The notes under the pieces were generated by a model. The model ran no database searches. It was given only the letters and a program-made list of their open reading frames with translations, and was not told the DNA's origin. A DNA stretch of 64,000 nt from Heligmosomoides polygyrus polygyrus (lineage: Eukaryota > Nematoda > Chromadorea > Rhabditida > Heligmosomidae): the NCBI GenBank assembly GCA_947396885.1, contig OX377203.1, forward strand, positions 29,949,253 to 30,013,252, written 5' to 3'. Made by a program: the position numbers and the translations under genes. Below are positions 30,906-42,275 of the stretch, piece by piece (position 1 is the first letter of the stretch; every line of letters starts with the position of its first letter).

Positions 30906-32670
30906 TCATGAAATGTCCTTTAAATGCAGCGTCGAGAGTAGGTTTATTTTCCTCAACCTACTACGAAAAACATTGGCATTTGGCGATTCTAATAAGCTTG
31001 CAGGCAACATTTGTAGCCAGCGAGCGCCACGGTAAAAAAGCGAATTGAACACTTTATCACGACATCTCTTTTTCACCCTAGGATAGTGAAAACGGTAGTA
31101 ATTACGGTGACCCAGCGTTGGCAAGAACGTCCAATATTTGCTAGCTTTAAGTCTTGATTCGCCTTTTAGTACTTTAAAGCAGAAAACTAGGTCGCTGAAA
31201 ACACGCCTATAAAACAGGCTTTTGAGGTTAAAAAGTCTAAGCCTTTCCTCATAGTTGGGAATCATTCGTGTATCGTTTGGAGTACGTACGCATCTATAAA
31301 ATAGAATTTTTGTGAAGGCCTTTTGCACTTTTTCAATTTTGGTTTGAGACTTTTTGGTAAAAGGACTCCAAACATTAGAACAGTACTCTAGAATAGGAAT
31401 GACAAACGATTTATATAGAGTGATCAGTATAGAGTAGTCATCACACTTAATATTTCTGCAAATCAGGAAAAGTGTGGCAAAAGCTTTTTGCACAACTGTA
31501 TCAATGTGTTTTTCAAATGTTAACCCACGATCTAGAAACACTCCAAGATCCCGTACCTCTGATATGGAGGTTAGAACACAGTTGTTGAAACAGTACTCGT
31601 TACTGTCCGAATTTCCAACATGAAAAACTGATGTTTTCGAAAGATTCACAGGTAGCTCCCAAGCGTTGGCCCACACCATCATATTGTTGATGGACTGAGA
31701 TAAAGCTTGATAGACCTGAGCCTTATTGCCATCATTGTAAGCGCCGTAAATCTTTATATCATCTGCATACACTTGCACCTTCACACAAGGATCTGTAATT
31801 AAACAGGAAGGAAGATCGCAAGTATATACAAGGAACAAAATCGGAGATAATACACCTCCCTGAGGCACTCCACTTGTACAATCATAGCAACTAGAAAAGG
31901 AGTTTCCCACCTTAACACGCATATGTCTCCCACTCAAATAAGAGCGAATCCGTGCTAGAAGAGATCCCCTAATGCCCTCTTGATAAAGTTTGGCTAGAAG
32001 TTTCTTATGACACACCTTGTCGAAAGCTTTGGACAAATCGAAGTAAATGATATCAACAGAATCTCCATTATTTATTGCAAGGTTCCAGTCAAAAATGGAG
32101 TCCGACAGTTGAGTGGCCGTGGAAGCACCGGCAGTGAACCCGTGTTGCTGGACAGGAATAGATCTGTTCTTGAATAGAAGTGAGATCAGCTTCTCTCGCA
32201 GTATTTTTTCCATGACCTTTATTGGGGTAGGAGTTATGCTTATCGGTCGAAACGAAGAAAGTAGCACGGATTTAGGACTCTTTGGAATTGCGGTTATAAT
32301 AGACTCTTTCCAAATTTCGGGAACCTCACCATAAATCAGAGAAACGTTGAAAATCATTGATAAAGGTTTATAAAGCGAACGAGCACATTTCTTGAGGACT
32401 ATTTGCGGAATACCGTCGAATGGTACCGATGTAGAGCATCTTAGCCCCTCCATTACCTTTAGTACATCTCTTGCTCGTATGATGATCTCGTTCATATTAT
32501 CTGCGACCAAATAATCAGTCGTGTCTATTTGCTCCATCGAACTAGAAGAATTTGGTTCCTCTTCAGAACTTGAGGTGAAAACAGAAGCAAAATAGTTCGC
32601 GAGTGCTTCTGCAAGTAGTAAGGAATACTCTCCTCGACGTGTTGTAGTAAGGAATACTCTCCTCGACGTC
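30906..32670 (-). CDS. CR1-type LINE reverse transcriptase, 5'-truncated, otherwise open
   Basis: From ATG 32537 the frame has 543 residues without a stop; it extends upstream of that ATG to about 32670 with a NYFASVFTSSSEE segment, so the true protein start is lost. RT motifs in order: LSSFRPISITPTPIKVMEKI (fingers), QHGFTAGASTATQL, IIYFDLSKAFDKV (motif A), SGVPQGGVLSPILFLVYTCD (motif B), VQVYADDIKIYG (motif C), then the thumb and the SFVIPILEYCSNVWSP / EKVQKAFTKILF region of CR1 proteins. The APE endonuclease and ORF1 are missing, as after incomplete target-primed reverse transcription. The intact frame implies a fairly recent insertion. Right junction: a 26-nt duplication and a 37-bp perfect palindrome. 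Confidence 0.88.
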
Positions 32671-32744
32671 CGTTCCCCTAATTACTCAATGTTGAACACT
32701 GACTTTCGTCAGTGTTCAACATTGAGTAATTAGGGGAACGGACG
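32615..32744. repeat. 26-nt direct repeat plus 37-bp perfect palindrome at the CR1 5' junction
   Basis: GTAGTAAGGAATACTCTCC with CTCGACGT (26 nt in all) occurs at 32615-32640 and 32644-32669. It runs directly into inverted arms 32667-32703 and 32708-32744, 37 bp without mismatch around a TTTC loop. Confidence 0.9.
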
Positions 32745-32839
32745 CCGCATGCTGCAGTCCAGGGGAAAACCGTAGTCAGGTAGCATTTGGAATGATCTTC
32801 GAACAAGCGATAGAGGATAAAAAAACTACATTAATCAAT

Positions 32840-33010
32840 GTCTTTTGTGATGCGCTACGCATTCTGCTTATACAAGATGTTGTGGAGGTGTCCTGAATGC
32901 GACATTGGATAATGGCTTGACCAGCCGTGTATCTCAGTGTTTATCGTTCTCAGACGACTCTGGTACCAATTCACCAACCCCGAAAGATGGGAGGCTTGGT
33001 TTTCCTATTT
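32840..33010 (-). repeat. tRNA-derived SINE (family 1)
   Basis: GATGCGCTACGCATTCTGC (32850), GTGGAGGTGTCCTGAATGCG (32882) and the AATTCACCAACCCCGAAAG block (32968) are family-1 parts. The head beyond 33010 is absent. Confidence 0.7.
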
Positions 33011-33039
33011 GAGAAATCCGAAGACTCGTCGGGACAGAG

Positions 33040-33300
33040 AATGAGGATGCTAGGGTTCGTGATAAAATCAGCTCCGAACCAGAGAAGTTGAGCGAGCACC
33101 GTCGGAGGTGGAAAAGACACATCCTCAGAAGACCGGAGAATCACCTCATAAGATTAGCCCTTGGCTTAACCCAAAAAGCGATCACGAGAAGCCCCAAAGC
33201 AGGTGGAAGACGCTCTCAGGAGCGATCTTGCCAAAGTCGACGGAACGGTGACCCGCTTGATAGGATAAGGTGGCGAACCATAAGAATAGCGGACCTTACG
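33040..33300 (+). mobile_element. LINE C-terminal tail, decayed
   Basis: The plus frame reads LSEHRRRWKRHILRRPENHL then IRLALGL and later DPLDRIRWRTIRIADL. It resembles the RWxGHVLRRPxxxLVRxxL...DRxRWR C-terminus common to LINE pol proteins of nematodes. No RT is attached. Confidence 0.5.
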
Positions 33301-33307
33301 GCCGACC

Positions 33308-34971
33308 CTTTACTAACCAGGGAAGGGTCTCAGGTGGTCTGAACAGGGGAACTGCGAGAATCTCCACACCCTTCATGTAGCAGAAAAACATGTTTCGTTT
33401 CTGCTGAGTCCTTGAACCAAAAGAGCTACGGGCCCTCGAAGGGTGGGGGCGGTACAGTAGCGCACCGTCAGCGCATGCCCATGTGCATGCGGCGCGCGCT
33501 GTTGTATGGGACACGGCGAAAGGCTCTGCGGCAAGCGAATTGGTGGCTAAGGAGGGTGCGGGGCTACTTCGCAGGTGCTAGGTTGGGTGTTCGACTCCCG
33601 TGCTCAGTTTTTGCATTTTTTTCATGATTGCCTCATTTTTTACCAGTTTGCTTCCTAAACATCTCTTACACACTTATTTCACTCTAAATTGCCAAATAAG
33701 GATCAGTTTCGTACTCAACGCGAAGTTTGGGCAAAACTGGTGACCATGACCTTACCATTGGTCACCTTTACCTACTGTAATTTAACATACTCCAGGGTAA
33801 TATGGAAAATGGATGTCAGATTCGTGATCAGCACCCCAAATAACCCCTGGGAGAACTTTGGGCGAAATTGGTGATTATGACTTCAACAGCCCTAGTCACC
33901 CTACCTACTGTAACCTACCGTAATCGGCTGAAAATTGAAAAACGGATGTCATGTTCGTAATCAGCACCCCAAATAACCTCCCTGGGCAAGGTTTAGGCTA
34001 AGTCGGTGATTATGACCTCGACATCTCTAGTCACCCGTTCCTGCTGTAACCCGTACCAGTTGTAAGGTCACTGTTTAACATTCGCTGAAAAAACACAAAA
34101 CTTTGTGAGCTGTCATAACGATGTTTTGTTGCGATCAAAACTTCTAGCGCCAGGCGAGACTCGAACCCGCACCTCCCTCTGACCGGGCGGGAATGCTCTA
34201 CGCCATTACACCACCGACGCCGTTTGATCGAACGCAACACCCACACCTCGTGGGACCGATCAGCACCCACCCGTATCCGGGATGAGCTGGCCGCTGATAC
34301 CAGCATGGAACCAGTTAAGCTGATGGTCTTGATAGAAACGATTCAAATCAGTTTCATGTGTAATGGCGTAGAGCATTCCCGCCCGGTTAGAGGGAGGTGC
34401 GGGTTCGAGTCCCGCCTGGCGCTAGAAGTTTTGATCGCAACAAAACATCGTTATGACAGCTCACAACCTCGATACCAGCCACTTGAGGCTTAATGAAACT
34501 GATTTGAACAAAACATTGCATAAATCAGAAGGTGAGAAAAATGAGTGAAGCACAGCTCACAGAAACCTTTATTTGACAACTTAGAGTGGAATAAATGTGT
34601 AGGAGATGTGTAGGAAGTAAGCTGATTTAGACTGCCATAAGGCACGACTTTCACGACACTACTTTCACGACTCCAGAGGTCGAGGTGAGGTCGAAAAAAG
34701 TTTTCGCTCAAACCTCGCCCAGGAGGGGGTTTGGGAGCGCCGATCACGAATCTGACATCCGTTTTTCAATTTTCGGCCTATTACGGTAGGTTATGGTGGG
34801 TACGGGTGACAGTGCAATACTGTAGCCCCAATTTCGAGGGTTCGTAGCTCTTTGGGTTCAAGGACTCAGCAAAAGCGTAACATGTTTTTCTACTACATGA
34901 AGGGTGGAGATTCTCGCAGCACTATCCATTTCCCCCATTCAGACCTACGCCTGAGGCCCTTTCGTGTAAAG
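33308..34971. mobile_element. long foldback element, family F1, copy A
   Basis: Left end CTTTACTAACCAGGGAAGGG and right end (reverse complement) CTTTACACGAAAGGGCCTCA are related inverted termini. Similarity continues inward for hundreds of bases: CTTCATGTAGCAGAAAAACA, TGCTGAGTCCTTGAACC, AGAGCTACGGGCCCTCGA. The left arm carries a tRNA-like unit (33535-33605, ending GTGTTCGACTCCCGTG). The centre holds repeats of a GATCAGCACCCCAAATAACC block on the left and inverted ones on the right. An inverted tRNA-like pair (34103-34466) sits within it. No coding capacity. Confidence 0.75.
34103..34466. repeat. inverted pair of tRNA-like sequences, family T, copy 1
   Basis: Arms 34103-34208 and 34361-34466 are near-perfect inverted complements of about 106 bp. 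Each contains a tRNA-like part with A-box-like GGTGTAATGGCGTAGAGC and B-box GGGTTCGAGTC(T/C)CGCC, followed by GTTTTGATCGCAACAAAACA and a TGACAGCTCACAA terminus. The anticodon arm would have an oversized loop, so these are not working tRNA genes. The 152-bp spacer shows no feature. A second pair lies at 63681-63903. Confidence 0.75.
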
Positions 34972-37900
34972 TAAGTGCTGAGGAGAAGAGGAAGGAGAAT
35001 AGTGAAGCTCAGTCCGTTGAATGCTATGCGGACGTCGAGAAGCTAGTTAGCTCACAAAGGTCTACCTCAAAAAGCTCGTCTGACACTCTAAACATACTCG
35101 AAAAGCGGCACATCATAAGAACCGACTTTTAGCGTCGAATTCCGAAAAAGAAAAATGGAGAAGTGCAGACACGAGAATTTTCGACTAGCTGAAAAGTAGT
35201 AATTGTTCAACTGGGAGTGCATTTGAAGTGCAAAATGTTCAGCAGAGGTGCCGCTCAGCAAATGGCTTAAATCGCCCGCGGCTGTGGCGGGGATAGCGAA
35301 TTCAGGCAACGAATTAAGAGCGATGAAGATAAACAGAAATAAGCACGGAATTAGATTTGCGCGCTCAAAATTGCGCTTTAACGAGTGTTGGACCGTGGAG
35401 GCCAAGCCAGGAAGACGTCCTCAAAGGGAATTCTGCAGCACTGTACTGATCGAAAGGTTCGAGAAACGGCTCTAGACATTTCATCGAAAGAGTCACGACA
35501 TAAAAAACGGATACTGCTGTCACGGCGGATGGACGGTCACTACATAGACAACCTTTTATGCAGACAATAACTGCAGGATAACATAATAGCCAAGTTTGTA
35601 GCGCGGAACTCTGAACAGGGGTGTAATTGCTCAATCACTGAAGAGTTTAAATCGCAGTGCTGGTTCAGGTGGGTAGCTTTAGAGAACCGCTAACTGTACG
35701 TGCTACAGCGATTCGAACTGACTGTGAATCTCGCTCTGGATTCTCATATCTAAGCTATTTCCTGTCCCTGAAAGCTAGGCTAGGTGTCCCCTTTCATCTG
35801 ACAGTTTTCGAACAACTGAATAGCTGTGTCATCCAACTTTGGTGGATACATGGTTGAAGAAACAGAAGACTTTTTTAAGTGGAAACATAAGCATTCAACT
35901 GAGATTGTTTGAAATTCACCATGCACTTTTATTCTTGTGATCTATGCAATTTTGAGGCGAAGTTCGATATTCGGCATTCTTCACAAGCTTGACGTTCATA
36001 ATCGATATAGGAGAGGCTTAAAAAGAAAGGTTAAATTAAAGCACTCGGACATTATTATTGGAACCGCTTTCATTGACTTACCTGCACACATGAGACGTAT
36101 ACTTGCTTTAATCAATTCCGAAATCGCTTCGCCTTTGAAACCGTGTGGTGAGTATTCTAAAGAAGAGGAAAGGGATAGGTTTATTTATTTATTTATTCTA
36201 GTTCGTAGATCATAGACTAGCGTAAGCGACAAAGGAATGCAAAACGAACAAGCTAGCGAACTTCTGTCTGCCAGTAGTAGTAACAATGACAATTACGCAA
36301 CCGTCACATAGAAGAAGTCAGAAGTCGCTTTATCATATTTCTGGAATTCAACCAACAGCAGGACTTCTAAAAACTTGCATAGACAGCTTCTTCAGTTCTC
36401 CATACTGCAAAGGCAGGAAATACAAATCGGTGAGAATCCTGTATATCAGAAAGTCAAATCTTATTCGCAGTTTTGCAACCGAGACTCGAAGCTAAAGCTT
36501 CCCATGTTCATTTGAATTCTCATTTTTATAGGCTGTATGGTGAAAGTTACAAAGACGAGCACGACAGCTTGCATCCTCAACTTGTGGCTTCTCAATCCTT
36601 TCAAATTATTCTTGCAATTGTTAGAATATATGCGTGAAATATACCCATTTTGAATACCGTGGATGTGCCAGGTGGGATGATATCAACATAAACACGTTAT
36701 AATATAAAAAATAAAAATAAAAGGGTTTGTCTTAAGGGAGGTGTCGGAACAAAACATTGAGGTTTGATATTATTTCTCCATAAATCTCAAGTATATTTAA
36801 ACAGTACATAAGTGACGAATGTCTAACTATGTGTATCCACCGTGGAAGTACTGAGTCGATCACAGTTGTGGCTTTCAAACCCCTTGAGAGGTAAGGTCTC
36901 ACTCATCCTTCTCCTTTTAGAAGTGTACAAATGACTGGTTGAACTATGGTATACACAAAATTCCGTACCTCATACCCAGGAAAAACCCATGATAATCAGG
37001 CAAATTCAGAAGCAAGGTCAACGTTTGTCGCCGTCATCATAATGCATATCGTCGCATCACGGCGAGCAACATCACTCTCTCTCCCTCTAAAAGTGCTCCC
37101 AAAGATTTGAAAAAAGCAATTCTGAAATTTTTTTGTTGTGAATCCACAGGCCTTCAAAATTGTTTGATTGATCATCAACCATGTTGTCCTCACAGCCATT
37201 TGTGTCTTCGACTCAATGATCGTGCCTTCCGCGCCAATATGGCAGGCAGAATTGCAGGAAGATGAGCAGAAGGCTAACCAAATATAGCGTAATTATCTTC
37301 TTCTTATGGCATCGTTTTCGTAGTCTCTTAGCCTATTGGATGGATTCCTGCAGAATGAAATGGCATCTGGGAGGGTAGTTTCTCAGATGACTTCGACTTT
37401 TCCAGGCTCTGAAGAAGGCGACGACGCCGAAACGTAAGCCGCAATAAAGAGTTATACCAATCTTGGTCACGCTGAAGCAAACACTCGTCGACTACAGCGT
37501 GATTATCTTTTATTGGAATATGGAGGATGTTCCAATCAAGAAGCTTCCTTCGTGAGCAGGAGGTAACGTGGCTACGCAATATTTGGTTCACCCCAAAGCA
37601 TGAAATCTCTTTACATGTTTCCATTTGTATTTAAAAAAAGGGTTACTACATGAAAAATTCGTAAAACATTTTATTGAACATCTTTATGTCAGTGATATTA
37701 AGGCCAACAATAAAGTTAATATTGCAAAACTCTAGGTGCGTGGCGCATTCACAGGTACTGGCTCATCATAAGACTTCAGCCTTGTCCCTTTTTGGTTAGC
37801 TGTAGAACATTATGGCAGTCGGAAGACTAGGAATGTTGTGGACAGACATACAGAGAGCATCCCTTTTGATGCGCTTTGTATTTTGCTTTGAGCTCCATCG

Positions 37901-38799
37901 TCAACTATTACTGCCCTAAAGGCAGCAGATCCACCACTTTCAAGGCCTCACCTCACTCTCGCTCGTGCAGGTGCAAAAGTTCTGGAAGTTCCGCTATTGA
38001 AGGCTTAGTTAGAATAGGTAGAAGATTTGTAAAATCGCTAAGCGCCGGAATGGTCTATCCCGACCGGCTGGCTGTGCTCAGCTCCAAGACGGGTTGGGGT
38101 AGCTATGCACCCCTTCATATCTCCTAAAATTTCCTCCTTTTTGACCCACTCAAGTTTTTCGCACTATGTTCTACTCAACTTTCCGGAGTTTTGAGAGTAC
38201 TATAGCACGTTTCAAAAGTATTCGACCGCCCTAAATTCGTCAGTTTCACGTTTCTCCCACGCTTCTTCGTTTTTTTTTTTTGTTCCTAGTTGGAACATGA
38301 TGCACGCGACTGCTATGACGGAAAGTACTCTGTAGTTTAACACGTATAGAAAATAGACTTTAAGTGGCTCCCCAAAGTCTTTCTGAAAACCTTTGGCAGC
38401 AACATAAACGTCTTTTATGCTTATTGGAGCTATTGAGCCTTGATTCTAAATGGAATACACAAGAATCGGTTAAAATGTAAAATACTGCATTTATTTACTT
38501 ATTTATTTATCTATGCACTCATGGGTGCGTCAAAAAGAAGAAAAAACAGCCAGCACTCCACAAAAGAAGACGATATGGTTGGTATGTCAAGAACACAATA
38601 AAAGAACAAGGTAGTAAACAATAATCTAGACAAAAAATAAGTAGGAAACTGAGTCATAATTGCTTTGTCAACGTTGCTGATCAGATTTAGCCAAATCTAC
38701 CTAAAGAAATTCGAAACGCTTAACCAGTTCGATGTGGTCGTATGCAAATACAAAAAAGTAAAAATGAGGCAATTCCTGAAACTTCAACGACACCTAGGA
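34972..38799. other. no gene recognised; two LINE-type tails
   Basis: Short frames only. (TTTA)n-type tails at 36178-36197 and 38489-38513, the latter followed by GCACTCATGGGTGCGTCAAA, look like 3' ends of minus-strand CR1 copies with no pol left. Confidence 0.45.
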
Positions 38800-39070
38800 T
38801 AAAGGGTAAGGGATAAAGTGAATAAGCTAATAAATCCCTTTTGAGATATGCCATGCATTCCACTTCTACGGAATGTAGTGGAGGAAATTTGAATGCGTAT
38901 TTGGCCCATACAATGACTTGCGGTGGGCAGCCGATGAACTTCCTAGACAAGTCCAGCATTCACCGACTCCCAAAGGATGGAAGCTCGGTTGACCTGGGCG
39001 GGAAGACATTGGAATCGGTTTCACCCGACGACCCTCTTCTCCCCTCCGAGGGCGCTACATATTACGCGCC
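38800..39070 (-). repeat. tRNA-derived SINE (family 1)
   Basis: The tail unit AGGATAAAGGG (38798), then GATATGCCATGCATTCCAC, GCGTATTTGGCCCATACAAT, CATTCACCGACTCCCAAAGG, and a head ending near 39065. Internal deletion around 38945. Confidence 0.75.
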
Positions 39071-39919
39071 CAGCTTTGTCACGGCAGCACTAAATCCCCA
39101 TTTTTCAATAAAAAGGCGTATTGATGACGTGATAGATGCCCAGCATATCTAGGCCTCCTTCACTCAGGTTCTGAAATAGTTCAGGAAATGGAACAGGAGG
39201 TTTGGGCGGCCTGAGCCGGACCTGAAGAAATTGTTTCCTCTTCCTGCTGCGCTAGCACACGCCCAGAGAGTCCACAGGAATAGAAACATTTGTAGAAAGT
39301 AGTAAGTCATAAAGCTGTCAGCTGCTCTGAACGCAACATTTTCACGCTCTCAAAAAATGGAAGAATAGAACATTCAAGATTTAGAGCAATGGACTATAAA
39401 TCTCGAGGACATTTTCGCTGTCGTTAGTTACTTCCGAATCTCTTCGGTCTAACCTTTTCCAAAGCTCTTTATGTGCACCAGGAAAAGGTAACGTTCTCCA
39501 CCTTGACAACTGTTGTTATAATAGTGAGGGTGGAATTCGAGGGGTTGTCGATTACACAATGAGCTGGCGAGTAAAGCCATTTCTCACTTAGATACTCCAC
39601 CGCCACTTGCTCTTTCGTCCCCGATTTCACCTGATCAACAGAGAAGAAGCGAGAGTTTTCTTGCAGTTGGAAGAGGGCACATCATCAAATATTAAAGGGA
39701 GGGATCCTTCAATTTTGATGGGAAGAAAAGTAGGGAATTTTTCTCGACGACTGTTCTCGACGACGACGGAAAATCAGGAATGCTCTGTAGGCGTGGCTGT
39801 CTGCCTTTTAACCAGGCAGCTCCGCTGATTAAATATGTTTCAAAATGATTGCGAGCACATGTGGCGTCGTGGGAGAAGGCGCTTCCTGCATGCGAAAGAA
39901 ATCATCTAGCGGTGCTTCG
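39071..39919. other. no gene recognised
   Basis: No domain-bearing frame or repeat seen. Confidence 0.4.
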
Positions 39920-40185
39920 TGTTCAAGGCCAAACAACGCCCGGTTCCGGTAAAACTAACTCGGCCACTATTCCACTACCGATATCACCTGTCCTAAATGC
40001 TAGTTCGTCTTCGTTTACTTCACGTGAGATCCAGCACAGTTCGCATTCCCATTCCCTGCGGGCCACATTAGCCCAGTGAACCCTCCTCGCTAAAATCGAA
40101 ACAATGAGCGTCATAGCTGCCGCTGATGGTTTCCAATATGCCCGAGCAAAGCCCATACCGTGACGAAGCTGTTCATCCATCTGTG
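39920..40185 (-). repeat. LINE-like fragment shared with 50520-50680
   Basis: The minus frame begins DEQLRHGMGFARAYW and later reads RRVHWANVARREWECELCW. A plus-strand counterpart at about 50530 reads DDQLRHGMGFARRIR. Both look like C-terminal pieces of an RTE-like LINE. Assignment is tentative. Confidence 0.4.
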
Positions 40186-41676
40186 CCTCAACGGTGGGCT
40201 GCCTCCTCGTCCGTGAAGGTGGTCTGGTCTATGCGTTCGATTCTGTGCAGGCTATTTTTAAGGAGTGAGTGGAGACAGCGCACCTCCTGCTAGCGAGTAT
40301 CTATAACGTTGTTGAGTAGTTCCGGGAGATGTGGAACCTTTCAAAAATTTGACATTTTCTCTCCAATTGAGCATTCGCTAATATTTATCTCACAATGAGT
40401 TTGACCTAGCTGATGGCAGTCATGGCCGGATTTCATAGCATTCGCGCGGTTTCCCTCGTCAGAAGGCAACATAAACTGGCAGTTATAGTAGAAGGGCAGT
40501 TGCTAAAACTGGAAAGGAATTCTGACACATGTCTATGTGAACGAGATCCATTTCGGAGTTTGCAAAGGCATGGTGCTTTTACAGCTCTGAATCAGCCTGC
40601 AGCATCGTGGTTGTACGAGACAATTCCATGTCTTGTATCCTAGGGAAGTTCGTGCATTAAGCCCACCCCTACGGTAGCGTGAGCGGACGTCGTCTATTAG
40701 AATAGGGTGACCGGCTTATTTTTTTCTTTTTATCCTGCTTTCTCCAACTTTATATACTTTGTATTTCTTTAAGCAAATTCTGTGATGGCATAGAATGAAG
40801 GTCACCGCTTCTCGACTAGGATGGATCTTATTTGTTAATTGGCAGTAGCGTGATACCTGCTACACGGTAGCAGAATGTGCTCGTCTTGCCTCATTCCACC
40901 GTGAAATCTTGTCTGAGATGGGAGCGGCATCCGATCACCCGACCGTAGTGGAGCTCGCCTCTCCGCACCCTGCAGTATAGAGAGACGCCTAACGTAGCGC
41001 ATCCCGGAACTTCTCACAAGAGAATACTCATTTCCCAGCTTCCCTCTTCTCGTAACCTCGACATGGTCAGTTGAACGTTTAGCAGTGTTAAGTCTGTACG
41101 CGAGGTTCTTCGGTACATCCTTGTTCGACCTCATCTCGACGGCTTCGTCCAAAGTTCACGTGGTTTAATGCACAAAATCCCTTGATAGCTCTAGTGGATC
41201 TGAACTAGTCTACCAACACTAGCGCGAAGCCTAAGTGGTGAAGCACCGAAGCAGGTGCGCCAGGTACATAGAAAAAACGTTAGGAACACTAGAGCAGTGG
41301 GCAGGAGAACTTTGCCAGCGAAACTTTGCCAGAGAACTGTGATCACCAGATGGTCCGCTTGGTGAGCATGAACTTGAAGCACGCAGCGCGATAACGACTA
41401 TGGCATGCGGTGCAAATTTTGAATCACTGAACAAGAAATCTCATCAAGGAAGGCGTTAGAGGCGCTCTGGACCTTCAAGAAAGACACAACAATGGACTGC
41501 CGGAATGATTGCTTGCCGACTTCCGATAGCCTAGTGTTAATAAAAATGAATGAGATCTTAAAATTGTAACAATGTAAAGACAATTTTCCCCAACACAGCT
41601 GTTTGGTCGCATGGCTAGTTCTGTTAGGTTTGTCATATCACACGAAGGGCTCCTTCCAGAGACCTAGGCAAATAAG
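40186..41676. other. no gene recognised
   Basis: Only short frames on both strands; nothing assignable. Confidence 0.45.
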
Positions 41677-41952
41677 TGATAAAAAGGATAAAGCACTTCG
41701 TTAATCAATGCGCCACGCTCTCCACTTCTATGGGATGCCCGGAGGTAATTTGAATGGGTATTTGGCATATAGTACTATGAACTGCATGGTCAACCGATGG
41801 ACAAGTCAGTGTTTTATCCTTCCCAAACAAGATATCAATTCACCTACACCGGAGGAACGGCTTAGACGGGAAATCTGAGAAAGGAGCCCGGAATGGAATA
41901 GGGTCTACGCGACAGCCGGCACCTCCTCCGACTGCTCTCCAAGCGCTCCATA
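41677..41952 (-). repeat. tRNA-derived SINE (family 1), first of a tandem pair
   Basis: Tail AAAAAGGATAAAGCAC at 41681, then ATGCGCCACGCTCTCCACTT, TTCACCTACACCGGAGG, and a head ending near 41950 (GCACCTCCTCCGACTGCTC). It is followed head-to-tail by another copy. Confidence 0.8.
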
Positions 41953-42275
41953 GATAAAAGGATAAAAAGGGCGAATACCGACGTTAGTCAATCCCTTTTG
42001 GGATGCGCCACGCATTGTAATTAAACTGGAAATCGCGGAGGCGACATGAATGCGTATTTGGCCATACAATGACTTGCGATGGCCACCCGATGAACAAGAA
42101 ACTGAACTTTGTCCTTCTCAGACGAATCCTGTTCCATTCACCAACCCCGGAGGTATGTTCCATTCACCAACCCCGGAGGCTTGGTTAGCCTGGAGGAGAT
42201 CCTACCAGGAAACTCGTGTCGAGTGTAAGCAACGGCCGTCGCCTCCCCTGACTGCGCTACACGCGGCCTCCGTAG
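41953..42275 (-). repeat. tRNA-derived SINE (family 1), second of a tandem pair
   Basis: Tail AAAAGGATAAAAAGG at 41956, GATGCGCCACGCATTG, GCGTATTTGGCCATACAATG, and a head ending CTGACTGCGCTACACG. TTCCATTCACCAACCCCGGA, with following GG, is duplicated inside it (42131 and 42157). Confidence 0.8.

Noticed and set aside
34140..34215. tRNA gene on the minus strand
   Set aside because: A and B boxes are present, but the anticodon arm has an oversized loop and the sequence is duplicated as an inverted pair, so I treat it as a tRNA-derived repeat.
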